Source: Phragmites australis (Eukaryota; Streptophyta; Magnoliopsida; Poales; Poaceae). From it: a stretch of 64,000 bases of DNA. Location of the stretch: assembly GCF_958298935.1 (NCBI RefSeq), contig NC_084940.1, positions 7,160,001 to 7,224,000 of the forward strand, in the 5' to 3' direction. Positions 1-11,980 of this stretch are shown piece after piece (positions within the stretch are counted from its first letter, which is position 1; each line of letters starts with the position of its first letter). The notes under the pieces were generated by a model. It searched no databases. It was not told where the DNA came from and saw nothing but the letters and a program-made list of their open reading frames with translations. The translations under genes were made by a program, and so were the position numbers.

Positions 1-370
1 TTTTATTCTTTTTATTTTTATTCATCTTCAACAGTTTATTTTCAAGAGAATCGTGAAGAGAAATGAGAGAGAATTCTGTTACGAAGAAAATGATTTTAAA
101 AATCACTTTGTGATAGAAACTGTTAAAACGTTGAAAAAACGAAAATTCTATCTTAAAAAAATTCTAACTCTAAAAAAAATCGTTAAAGATAATACTAGTG
201 AATAGCAACTAAAATGGTGGCAGATGGCAGTAGCGTGCCCTATCGAATCGGTAGGTACTCCCCCCGTGCAGCCGCGCAGTACAGATGAACGACCTGTACT
301 GCAGTTGTACTCCCGCGCTGCCTGCAGACGCGCTTGGCCGGAAAGGAGGCTACACGCTTCTCGGATCCTC
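1..370. other. Intergenic, AT-rich then GC-rich, no gene seen
   Basis: The first ~200 bases are A/T-rich with runs of A. Bases 240-360 are GC-richer. No reading frame with recognisable coding character, RNA gene or complete repeat was found on either strand. Confidence 0.5.
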
Positions 371-656
371 GGCTGTTTGGCTCTCGCCCACTAGAAACAA
401 GCCAAAATTTAGTCATCATAAAATTAAAGTTATACTAAAATTCGATCATATTAAATAGTATTTAATTTGAGACTAAACTAAAATTTTAATCAACTAAAAA
501 TTGATATAGCTATTTTAAACATCAAAATCTTATCTAGTTTTACTATAGAAAAATTCAGAGCGCAGCTAAGTTTTAAGTTTAAACCTAACAAAAACCAAAT
601 TTTTTAGACGTGACTAAATTTTAACTTTGCTTCTTAGAGGCAAGAACCAAACAGCC
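371..656. mobile_element. MITE-like element with terminal inverted repeats
   Basis: The left end reads GGCTGTTTGGCTCTCGCC. The right end, reverse-complemented, reads GGCTGTTTGGTTCTTGCC, giving an imperfect terminal inverted repeat of about 18 bp around a 286-bp AT-rich, non-coding body. This TIR style is common among grass MITEs. I could not see a clear target-site duplication, so the superfamily is left open. Confidence 0.6.
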
Positions 657-3600
657 TTTTGGTCAGCCATGTGTGCGCGGATGTTTGCGGCAAAGTCTTA
701 CTTATCGCTGTTGGTCGATTGACCGATACAGATTTTTTTATGATGGGCGGTACGTCTATGGTAACTTTATTAATATTTAAGTTCTGTATTTTAAATTTTT
801 AATAGATATTATATGAGTACGTATATATATATAGTTGTACGATTGTTTGCGTATGTTTACTACTTGTTGGTGTTTTTTTAAAAAAGAAAGTCGTTGGGTT
901 GTCCGGTTGCGTGCGGCGAGCGCCTGGCGTAGGGAAGGTAGTCTCGGGGTGGCGTGTCCGCGACTGTCAAAGCGCTCCGTTTTCCGCTGCCTCTTCGCTC
1001 GCGGGTCATAGACCGGCCGGTCGTATTCTCAGCGAGGACTAGGAACAGCAGGTTGTGCTCTGGGTGGGCTGGATCAAGGTCTGAGCCCAGCTGCGTCTTG
1101 GATCGAGGCATCGCAGGATCTTGCTCGGTTGTGATCCGATCCAATATTATTGGCCTAAGGATGGAAGCGAGTGAAACTGTGCAGCTCACGACAGATGGAT
1201 TCCAGAGGGCCGAACCGTGGCTCGGCCCAATTTCAAGTTAGCCTAGAAAAGATTAGCAAGCATGCTTGCATGGCGCATGTGCCAGACCAGCCAATACGTT
1301 GGCCTATTAATATTTTGGCGTAGAATTTGGTCGCCACCGTTTTGCCAGCATATGAGCGTGAAAATGAACTAATATGTGCGCGAGAACATTGACATGCGTG
1401 GATACGCCAACTTTTGGCAGACCAAAATCTAAGTGCACATTAGCGTCAATACAATCGGACTTGTAGATCAACATGAAGAGTTTGTGTATAGTGGCTCTAT
1501 GCCTATCCGAACAAGCTCTCACGTTTGTGTTTGAATGAAAGATTTTTTAAGACCAAAATAGTCTTATCCAAACAGACGATCAAAAGAAACTGAGAAACGG
1601 AAAAAAGGTGTACGTACGAAGGAAGTTCGATTTTTGAAAAATCGAGACCAACCATGACTTCCATGAGTAGCATACGCAAAAAAGATCAGGGCGTGCTTGT
1701 CGTGCTTCATTCTCTGCAGAACTCGATTTTTAGGTGGCTTAATAAGGCAATGTTTGGTTGTACGTACTAGGCTCATCTTAGATGGGATCATTTAGGATGA
1801 GGTCTTGTCTCTACGTTTGGTTCGTCTAAAGTGATACATAATTTAGGAATATTTCATTTAGATGTTCCGTATGAAAAAAATGGGTCAAACGAGCTATACA
1901 AGCTATGTCAGTTTCACTATTCACTTATGATTAGTATAATTATTTACTATCAGTGGTTATTAAAAGATTTTTAGTTAAATATTAGTTACAATTAGATGTT
2001 ATTAATTATAACTAATTATTATTGTGTGTATTTAGTGATGATTATTAATAGCTTAATATATTATTAATTGGACTCATTAATGATTATTACTAATTAGCAT
2101 AGTTTATTGATAATAATAAATATAAAAATTATTATTCCTGTAAAATACATAAATGTAATATGTGGCTTTTAATCAACTTAACAGTTATCAATCTACTTGT
2201 ATCATTTAATACAAAACTATTCCATCCAAAATTATCTCGTCCAGAACGATCACGTCCCATCCAACTTAGTTTGAGTAAACGCTAAGCTTTCGCTTTGAGA
2301 GAGAGTTCCGTATGGGACACGCGCGCTGGAGCCATCAGATGTTTTCTCTGTCCAAACTGTATTTCAGAAATAAAGTATATTTGGGCTAAAGGAAATGTAC
2401 TATAGCGATGGAGAGATGCCCCATGACATCACCAAAGATCGTCGCAATCCGTAAACGTTCGACGGAGACGGAGGCCAAGATGACCACGGGTCCGCGAACT
2501 AGACGATGATAGCGGACAGCCAGAGTCCGGATAGGTATCCTCACATACCACGTCTGTGTGAGCTCTGTGACTTGTTGCACTGTCATTATCAACTGAGCAT
2601 TCTGCTACGTCTGTCATCTATGACGGCGCCATGGCACGAAACGACGATGATGAATTGAGCTTGCATGGGTGGATGCTTCTCTTCGGGTACGTTTGCATTG
2701 CAATGACTCTTGTCTTGGTCACAATTATAAGTGCTGCGAGCATTTGCGTGTCATTACTTCTCATGATGTCCAAATGGGTGCAGAAGTTTGGTCATTGTTT
2801 TCTGCAACTACTCGTGCTCAGGATTTACAAATTCATTGGAAACCGCTCAAAATTCACAGTTTTTGACAAATTCGGTCTATACCGTATTTAAAATGCGATC
2901 ACATTTTGGTCCAATTCAAATTCAAAATAAAAAATCGAAAATTCAACAAAATTTGTTCAATTTCTACCAAAATCGTACCGATTTTTATGAATTTTACAGA
3001 ATTTGTTGGTCACCGTATTTCGGTGACCAAACGAATTCGTGAACCCTGCTCTTGCTACAACGATCAATCCATGGGGCCAAAATACTATAATATGCCAAAA
3101 CTACAACACCAACCAATTATTTGCCACATGAAGACAAATTCATTTGACGAAGTAGCAAATTTCGGTAGAGATTCACCTCCAGTTGGAGTTAGAGAAAAAG
3201 AGCTTTTCAGGTTCAGATTTAGGAGGATTATATGGACTCCAAGCTTAGAATAAGCTTTGGGTGAGGCAGACTGATCAAGCAGATGAGGCATGCTATAGGC
3301 GAGGCGACGGGCACCACTGGCTACGGGAGGAGAAGGACTGCTAGAGGGCCAGGGCAGGGCGAGGGCATCACGACACGTCGAGGGCTGTGGGAGCAGATCC
3401 GATGGTGTCGTCTTCGCTAGAGATGTGTGGAGGCAGTGGCGACGGGCGAATGCGTGAGGAAGAACAATAATGAGAAAAGTAGAAAACAATGTGTCATCTA
3501 TCAAACCATATCCAGTGGCCCGGAACTGTTTGACTGTAAAGAGCCTTAATTCTAGGCGTACGAAGTTTAGCAACTTCTTTTGTAAATTGTCTGAAGTGCG

Positions 3601-4408
3601 ATAATCACTCAGTTCTGAGAAATCCCACTTATAAAATAAAGTAAAATGTAGCTTTCGAACTTTTTGATAGGTCCTTGAAAACCATCAGCAGATCATTGTC
3701 CGAGAAGTACTATATATCTCATGGAAGTTTCTAAATTGAAAAGTTCTTCTACTTACAATATAATATTTTATTAGACACGATAGAGACACATCAGCTAAAA
3801 GAGTTTAATGAAACCATGCGCACTTCGGTTGTTTTCTTCATGATAAGCAGCGTATGTGTTGGACTTCTTTTAAGATAGTCTTTTGAGCTAGTTTTTCTAG
3901 ATTTCAATTCTAATGCCTTACTGTATAGCCACTTTTCAATTGAAAATTTTAAATCCAAAGTTTTTTTTTTTTTTACAAAGTCAAGCAAATACATTAGCTT
4001 TCGTATGTGCAGTGCCAGTGCCAAAACACATCGCAAATATGCAACATAAAAGCTGACGCTTAATATCCCTGAAGAACAAAAAAAATACTGACGCTTAATA
4101 TAAAAAAAACGTTGAGAAAATAAAAAAACCATTTCTTTTTTTTTTTTCCTTTTCCACCAAACAGCCCACGCTTTCGGTTTCGTCTCGTCTCGTGCCACCC
4201 ACCACTCCACCTGTCCACCACGGCACCACACTCGCTCCCCGCCTCGTCGTCTTTCCCCGGAGCAGTTCCCAGTCCCCACTCCACCTCCTTCCCACAATTT
4301 TCTCCCCACAAATACCCCCCCCCCTCGCCCCTAATCCCCTCGCCTCGTACGGAGATCGGAGACGGAGCCCAAGCAGAAGCCGCTTGCCTTGCGGAAGGAA
4401 CCGACGCC
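657..4408. other. Intergenic region and 5' flank of the ALDH7B gene
   Basis: No gene is supported here. About 1745-2290 is AT-rich with short self-complementary stretches and looks like a decayed MITE, but I could not fix its ends. 2890-3040 is AT-rich low-complexity DNA. The last ~270 bases before the ALDH7B start are rich in C and T, including a C-run near 4315-4325, as expected of a 5' leader. The open frames through this part, including a long antisense one over ALDH7B exon 1, show no conserved protein features. Confidence 0.5.
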
Positions 4409-7400
4409 ATGGGGAGCTTCGCGAGAAAGGAGCACCAGTTCCTCGCCGAGCTGGGCCTCGCGCCGCGCAACCCGGGCTCCTTCACCTGCGGCGCCTGGGG
4501 CGGCTCCGGACCCGCCGTCACCTCCACCAACCCGACCAACAACCAGGTGCGTCCCGCCCCGTCGGATCCGCTCGGTTTCGGCAAGCTCGCGGTTGTGTTT
4601 TGGTGGATTTTGAGAGGGTTTTGTGCATCTGTGTTTCCAATACTCCAATTGTGTACTAGGTTATCGCTGAGGTTGTGGAGGCGTCCGTGCACGACTATGA
4701 GGAGGGCATGCGCGCCTGCTTCGATGCCGCGAAGACGTGGATGGCGGTGAGTTTCACTGACATTTTTCGGGGACTGGAATGCTCGTAGCAACTCGCTCGG
4801 ATGATGAAATGCTGCTGTGATCTAGCTGTGGTTTGCTAGTTGCTACTGCCTGTGAAATTTAAGTGGGTGGAACAAAACGTGCACCACCGTGAATTGAAAA
4901 TGTTGCCTTAATCCGAGCAGGCAAGTTTTGGTCCTTTATGGGTTTGAATTTTTAGGAAGTTTGAATTCCTATCGTGATATGTTGAGGAGGCGGCATGGGT
5001 TCTCTATTTGATTCAGGAACAGGAGAATCAGGTATAAAATTTGAATTTGCCAATTGATTAGCTGTTGCTGTTGAAACATTAAGACAATGGAGATGCCACT
5101 AGTATTTATGCTGCAATGTCAGAGATCATGCATGTTTGGGTTTATCAGATTTTGGATTATATGCTTGTTTATATCTATAAGGTTATCAATGCTGTAATTA
5201 AGTGGAATTTCTATATGTTGGGTAGCACTCTAAAAAAATTATTTTGTCCATCAAGTGATTCAATTCCAAGACCTTGCTCCTATCAATGTACTCATAATGA
5301 CATACCCATATGTTCAGATTCCTGCTCCGAAGCGAGGAGAGATTGTTAGGCAAATCGGTGATGCATTGAGAGCCAAGCTCCATCACCTTGGCAGGCTCGT
5401 GTCACTTGAGATGGGGAAAATTCTTCCTGAAGGGATCGGGGAGGTTCAGGTAGGATCATAGTTGCTACTAGTGCATCCATTACAAGCTATACATTAATTT
5501 TTGCACTCAGGAGTCAGGATAAAGAACTAACATTGAGTTCAGAGCATAATGTAATACTCATCATGAAGACTACATTATCATCTATACTATACGGTGTTGG
5601 TATCATTGCTTTGCCTGCTAGAATTATTACTTAGCCAAAATCATTCCCATATGTGCAGAAGTCTTTATCTCAAGAGTAATCCACTTTGTATCACCAAACT
5701 ATATGCCTAAGATTTTGTCTTTTAGTGAAGATAACTGAATGGTCAAATGGGTTTAAATTCAATCTGGTGTTGATTTCTTACCTTGTGCATGATGGCATTA
5801 GTGTGGCTATTTGTTTGTAGGAAATCATTGACATGTGTGATTATGCTGTGGGGCTAAGTCGCCAGCTAAATGGATCCATCATACCATCTGAACGTAAGAC
5901 CTCTTTTCCTTTCATTATATCATTTCTGGACGGTCAGTTCGAAGCAACATCATCTGCAATGAAACTGCACTTTTGATCATATTAGCTGTAATTTATTGCG
6001 ATAATCTATGATTCTTTTAGGAGACTAGGAGATCTTACTTCTCGGAAACGCTAAAATTTATATTTAAATAGTTCTAATGGTCTAGCTCTCTTGGTTTTTA
6101 TTGTATCAAACTTGTTCCAATTGGCAGCCCAAAAAATGTTTCAATTGGAATTAGCCAAGTCATTGCATATTTTACTAGTCGACCTACTAATCTACAGAAG
6201 CTTCTTTCATGTTAAATTATTTCCTTAGTCACTGGTTGAGTGCTGTACAATAGACTAGTGATTCCAGTTTCTGTATTGTAAAATCTCAGTTCTCCTGAGT
6301 CCCTGAAATGTTGTGTCAATATTACTTACTGAAATTCCATTCTATACAATATTCATGTAGTAAAAGGGCATGATAAGTAAATAACTCCTTAAGAGTTAAG
6401 ACAGCAAGGTTTTAGGGGGTTACCTTTCTGATTTAGTTGCAGAAGGCACAGTCCTGGTGGAGTTGTCATTTATAGAACAATCTATTACTACCTTTTCTTG
6501 ATAAGTCCTAGGTATCACCTTTTCTTATTAAGTCCTGGATATCAAAGCATATGTGCATCTTGATAACAACATTGGAAGCTTGCTAATGCTCCATTTTGTA
6601 TTCTTTACAGGCCCAAATCATATGATGATGGAGGTATGTCAAAGCTAGTAATTTTTGTACAGTTAGTTTCTCATGTGGATATCAGCATGTAACATGCAAA
6701 GGGCTATGCTTATTTGAATAGGTGTGGAATCCTCTTGGAGTTGTTGGTGTTATCACAGCATTCAATTTTCCTTGTGCTGTGCTTGGTAAAGTCTCTGACT
6801 ATTCAGATATTTGATGCGCTACATTACTAGAATACCATTGCAATAAAACTTAACATGGTGCATCGCCATTTTCACACTCTTTATAGGTCATGTTTAGCTG
6901 AAAAACTTTAATAATTGACAGTTAATGGTGTAATCCAGCATGTAAATGACCCATCATATGCTTTTTAATCTAATGCAAGTGTTTGAGATACAATTTACCT
7001 ATCTACTCCGCTGGTATACACTATGTATGATTGTAGTATGCTGCATGCTTTGTTTATTTCAAGTGCTAGCTTCGTGTCAACCTTTACCATATAGTCATAT
7101 ACTCAAATTAATGTAATCTTAACAGCAATAAATACCTCAGTTGTCTCTCTTGCGCCATGTTTTAGGTTGGAATGCTTGCATTGCTTTGGTCTGCGGAAAC
7201 TGTGTTGTCTGGTAAGAATGGTTTACTTTTCTGATAAGTATTTTTTATGACATATTTAAGCTTAAGGTTCCAAATTTTGTTAGTGTGTAATGTTTCTCCA
7301 ATCAGTGAAGGCTTCCAACAATTTTATGGCATGTTACCTTGTATTCATTGTTGTGAATTGTGACTTGTCATAGTCATCTGTGAGTTCAAGCAACATAGCT

Positions 7401-10400
7401 CTCAGGAAGAATTTCTTAGACAATGTGTGTCAGATGCAACTTGTGACACCCTCAAGGTTTGTAGTAATATTATTTTGTCGCAGGCGTGGCTGAAGGAAAA
7501 TATGGCAATGTAGTTGAAAAACATGTAGCTGTAATGGACATAATGGGCAGTCAATCTGGGTTCTCCTTTTCTCCAAATAACACCCACCTTCTTACACAAG
7601 AACACTTCTAAATGCGAGTATTTTCTGTTCAACAGACTGCACCAGTCAACTCTATTTTCTTTTAGGGCAGCAAGATCAGTCAGTATTGCAGGAGCACATA
7701 TTCTTTTTATAATTTTGTTGTGATTATTGCAGGAAGGGTGCTCCAACTACTCCACTGATCACTATTGCAATGACTAAAATAGTGGCTAGTGTATTGGAGA
7801 AGAACAAGTTGCCAGGTGCGATTTTCACAGCCTTTTGTGGGGGTACTGAAATCGGCCAAGCAATGGCTCTTGACACAAGGATACCTCTGGTTTCATTCAC
7901 AGGAAGTACTAGGGTATGCAAGTTCTGTAAACTTCTACTCTTTTGCTCTGATATTGTGTTGATCTAATAGCAACCATGAGATTGAACTTTTTTGCCAGGT
8001 TATATTGCTTGTATGAACAGTAGTATAAGAATGCCTTGATTCAGATCCATGCTGTTACTCATCTCCATGCATTTCCTCTATTTTTATTTTCAGTGTGCCT
8101 TTTGGGGTTCTTTTTTTGTGGTTAATGGTTAACGTTGCTAATATGTCTATTAAGCTGTGCTGATCTTTTTATAATATGAAACGCTGATTTTTCAATGCAG
8201 GCTGGTCTAATGGTCCAGCAACAAGTCAATGCAAGATTTGGTAAATGCCTTCTTGAACTTAGCGGGAACAATGCCATAGTCGTCATGGATGACGCTGACA
8301 TTCAGCTAGCTGTGCGTTCTGTGTTGTTTGCTGCTGTTGGTACAGCAGGGCAACGTTGCACTACATGCCGAAGGCTGGTATGGTGGATTTTTTTTATATT
8401 TAAAATCTTGTGATTGGTGTCTATCTGTCTAATTGCCTTCACCCCCTATTACAGATTCTCCATGAAAGTATATACCAAATTGTTCTTGACCAACTTGTTG
8501 AGGTGTATAAACAAGTCCAAATTGGGGATCCATTGGAGAAGGGCACCTTACTGGGACCTCTGCACACTCCTGCTTCGAAAGAAAACTTTTTGAAAGGCCT
8601 TCAGACCATCAGATCTCAGGTGAAACTTTACATAGTGTTATCAGTTTCTGTGTTACTATAATAAATTCTACCTCCACTGTAGTCCCACTCAATATAAAAA
8701 ACTATTAGACTGAAATAACTTAGAATTTACCCACGATGAGCGAATTGGTTGATTATTTTATGCAAGCCATGAAGTTCTAATTTGACTACCTTCTAAATTT
8801 ATTCAGGGTGGGAGAATCCTATTTGGAGGATCTGCCATTGAATCAGAAGGAAACTTTGTGCAACCAACAATTGTGGAAATTTCACCTACTGCACCAGTTG
8901 TGAGAGAAGAACTCTTTGGCCCTGTCCTTTATGTTATGAAATTTCAGGTGGAGTATAGTCCGATACTTTCTTGTGTTATTGACCTGTTCTATGAGATTAC
9001 CGTCATGATTCATGAAATATTGCCCTGGTTGTCGTTTTCCTGCAGACCCTGAAGGAAGCAATTGAAATCAATAATTCTGTTCCTCAAGGGTTGAGCAGTT
9101 CTATATTTACAAAGAGACCAGAAATCATTTTTAAGTGGATCGGGTGAGTTTCTGGTCAACAACCCAGAGTGGTATTACATTCTAAACAAAAGAATATCCC
9201 TGTTTTTATAGAAATCAAACAAGAGTTGCATTGCTTGCCTCCTCATTTTAGCATCAAAATGTCAAATGTTGCTTTCATATTCATGTTCTTATGGAAATTA
9301 AATGAAATTTTGGGTTCAATATTTCCCTTCTTGTTTATCAGTATCCTTATACACATTAGTGCATCAATCCCCTTTTCTAAGACAATTTCTTGTTTATTGG
9401 TACGTCAATAGTTATATATTCAGTCTCATAACTAGAGATGCAAGTTTTGTATTTTTTTTGGGTCATCGGGTCGATCCAAAACTCAAAAAATTGAACTAAA
9501 GATTCACTCCCATCTAATTAAGGCCTTGTTTGTTTCAGCTAGAGATTGTGGATTGTGATTCACAATTTGCAAGCTGAAACAAGCATGCCCTCATCACAAT
9601 CCAGCTTATAACAATCTAGCCCCTATATTGTACAATTCAGCTTCTTATAATCCAAAATCTACAAGCTGTTTTTCACAATTTTCAGCTGAAACAAACAGAC
9701 CCTAAGTTAAGGAAAAAATTAATTAAGTAATGACCTAGAACTACCCATTGGTACACACTCGTAAGACAGTAAATCAAGTGGAATTCCCCTACATGGCAAA
9801 GTCACTAACCATACTCCTCCGTGTTAAAATAAATCGTATATAATATATAAATAAAAGCAATGAATCCACCTGCAAAGACAGTCACATCATCTTTTATGTC
9901 CCTCTTTCCAGATATGTGTTGATTGCCATGACCTCTAAGACAGTATTGCTCTTATTTTTCTTGCTGTGCAGGCCCCATGGTAGTGACTGTGGTATAGTGA
10001 ATGTAAATATACCTACTAATGGTGCTGAAATCGGTGGAGCATTTGGTGGAGAAAAAGCAACAGGTGGTGGACGAGAAGCAGGAAGTGATTCCTGGAAACA
10101 GTACATGAGGAGGGCCACTTGGTAAGTATACACATTTTGGCTGTGAGTTTGAATTTAAAATGGTGCAACTGTTGATCTATATAAGGGAGATGGAGTATAA
10201 TGACTAGAAGAACTGTGGATAATAAGGTTCTGCACAAATAGTTGCATAGCTTAACATTATACTGACTTGCATCATCATGTGGAGCTGCTATTCCCATTCT
10301 GGTATTGTGGCTTTATGCATTTCATTTAGACGACCCGACGTGGCAAAGCCTTGTGTTGAAATATTATTTGGCTATAAAATAGCTTGGATCAATTGATAAA

Positions 10401-11375
10401 ATCCATTCTTTTTTTTTGTTGCATTACCCAAGTATTATTTGTGCCTTATTAACTTGGATCAATCACATATCAAGTTGTGTAACCAAGCCTTTAATGGATG
10501 TACAAGTGCTCATTGACATTGGTTGCCAGATTCCTAAGTAAGTAAATATTTAACGTAGAGAACAAATTGTTGGTAGTAACTTTTTCATTATTAAATTTTG
10601 AGTAATGCTTACTGTCAGAGGCCATGTTAATTGTTATATGGCCGGGGAGAGCAGAACCATTCACGGTAATTATAAAGTTTTGCTCCTTTTTTTTCTCTTG
10701 TAAGCCGGTAAAATCAAAGTAAGTATTCTGCGATATCCGGGCTCCTGGCAGTACCAGCAAAGATTTATCGGTTGATACGTTATGACGTTTTTGCGTAGTT
10801 TCTCATTAACCTCAGTGTAATACAGGCTAAAACCGATCAGTTACCACTTCTATTTGGTTGTTTAGATGTCATGGTTGTTTAGATGTCATAGGTTGCACTA
10901 TACTGTTGTTACAATATCACATCTTTGGCCATTGGCCAGGCTAGTTACTTGTTGATAGGCTGGAGGCGCAGCACAGTTCTATAATAGTTTGGGGTCTAGC
11001 CTTGATCATTATTTTGGCCTTTGGCACTACACTTTGGCAACTGCAACACATCTTGCTGGAAAAGCCTAGGGAGACTGTTCTTAGTATGCAGTGAAGCAGT
11101 GAATACGCAAACGGAGAACTACACGAATACCCTTGTTTTGTTGCATTTGTGATGGTCTTCATAAAACGAAGAAAATCAAAATATTACCGCAAAAGTTACA
11201 ATTTGTTTGTGACAAATATAATTATCAGGCCAAGAAATTTTGTTTATCGTGTACGTCCTCTTTATGTATTGGTTTAGCATTTTTTTTCATTTTACTAACG
11301 CTCGTTCCAAACAATTGCAGTACAATCAACTACGGAAGCGAGCTACCCCTAGCGCAAGGAATCAATTTTGGTTGA
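4409..11375 (+). CDS. ALDH7B: Aldehyde dehydrogenase family 7 member B (antiquitin / turgor-responsive ALDH)
   Basis: An NAD-dependent aldehyde dehydrogenase of the ALDH7 (antiquitin) family. The family oxidises alpha-aminoadipic semialdehyde from lysine breakdown and other reactive aldehydes, and in plants is linked to drought and salt tolerance. Fourteen exons: 4409-4546, 4660-4746, 5318-5449, 5821-5893, 6611-6633, 6722-6785, 7166-7211, 7733-7913, 8201-8377, 8455-8619, 8807-8947, 9046-9143, 9972-10121, 11321-11375. All junctions are GT-AG and in phase. The product is 509 residues, close to the ~508 usual for the family. Visible motifs are FTGST at about 243-247, the general base Glu at about 267 in LLELSGNN, and the catalytic Cys at about 301 in [12 protein letters not shown]. 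No signal or transit peptide is evident, so it is probably cytosolic. The start is the first ATG and gives the family's N-terminus ([12 protein letters not shown]). The gene appears intact. Confidence 0.96.
6491..6544. repeat. 27-bp imperfect tandem duplication in ALDH7B intron 4
   Basis: Two adjacent 27-bp units begin CCTTTTCTT and end in ATATCA or GTATCA. They differ at a few positions. No function is implied. Confidence 0.6.
9522..9702. mobile_element. Tourist-like (PIF/Harbinger) MITE in ALDH7B intron 12
   Basis: A 181-bp non-coding element flanked by TAA on both sides (9519-9521 and 9703-9705), the 3-bp TWA target duplication typical of PIF/Harbinger. Ends are GGCCTTGTTTGTTTCAGCT and, reverse-complemented, GGGTCTGTTTGTTTCAGCT. 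The interior carries further inverted segments and would fold as a hairpin in the pre-mRNA. It lies well inside an 828-bp intron, so it should not disturb splicing. Confidence 0.85.
10855..10888. repeat. 17-bp tandem duplication in ALDH7B intron 13
   Basis: The unit GGTTGTTTAGATGTCAT occurs twice head to tail in the last intron, consistent with replication slippage. Confidence 0.75.
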
Positions 11376-11980
11376 TCCGTCAGGAAGATTACACATGCAT
11401 CTCAGCGTCTTCTGCAGATGCTGATGTCTTATGGGGTAAATGGTGTTACCGTGTTAAGATCTCCGTGATAAATTGCAAGATGTGCTGTGTACGTTGCTCT
11501 TAGTATGTTTAGCCGTCGGAGTCCTGGTCCACTAATAAATTGGAAATTTTGCATCACTTCGAGAAGAGCAAAATTTCGGGTGTAACATTCAAAATAGATC
11601 GTTTAAAATAAAAAATTTCACCCTCGGGCTGATTAGTATGCTGCATCAGAATGCAATATAAATTTATAGCCTTAACAATTGAAGATGTAATTATAATTGA
11701 TTCTGAAATCTGATCTCATCCGAATATCTGAGAAGATTTGCAGTAAATAGTGGGAGGTCTAGCGCTAAATCTGAAGAAAATATATGAACGTATCGTGTTT
11801 CTAAAAATAGATAAGTACATGACATCTCAAGCTTACATCTGAAAGATCCAACGAGCTGTGGATTTATTTTCTAAATTTTTTGTTTTGCAAACATGGAACA
11901 TCCCTCTCTCAACCTGTAGTTTTCTAATCCTATGGGAAATGGACAAATACATCATCAAATGGTACTTGAGAAGGGTGCGT
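11376..11980. other. Convergent 3' intergenic region between ALDH7B and the BRCT gene
   Basis: About 600 bases separate two stop codons that face each other, so this space must hold both 3' UTRs and both polyadenylation regions. An AATAAA on the plus strand at 11534-11539 is a candidate poly(A) signal for ALDH7B. No other gene is seen. Confidence 0.6.
11534..11539 (+). terminator. Candidate poly(A) signal of ALDH7B
   Basis: AATAAA about 160 bases after the ALDH7B stop codon. Plant poly(A) signals are degenerate, so this is only a plausible site. Confidence 0.35.

Noticed and set aside
1307..1800. Short minus-strand frames of 70-75 codons
   Set aside because: No similarity, no splice context and AT-biased composition; treated as chance frames.
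4060..4791. 243-codon minus-strand frame over ALDH7B exon 1
   Set aside because: It overlaps well-supported ALDH7B exons and leader antisense, and its composition is what reversing GC-rich coding DNA gives.
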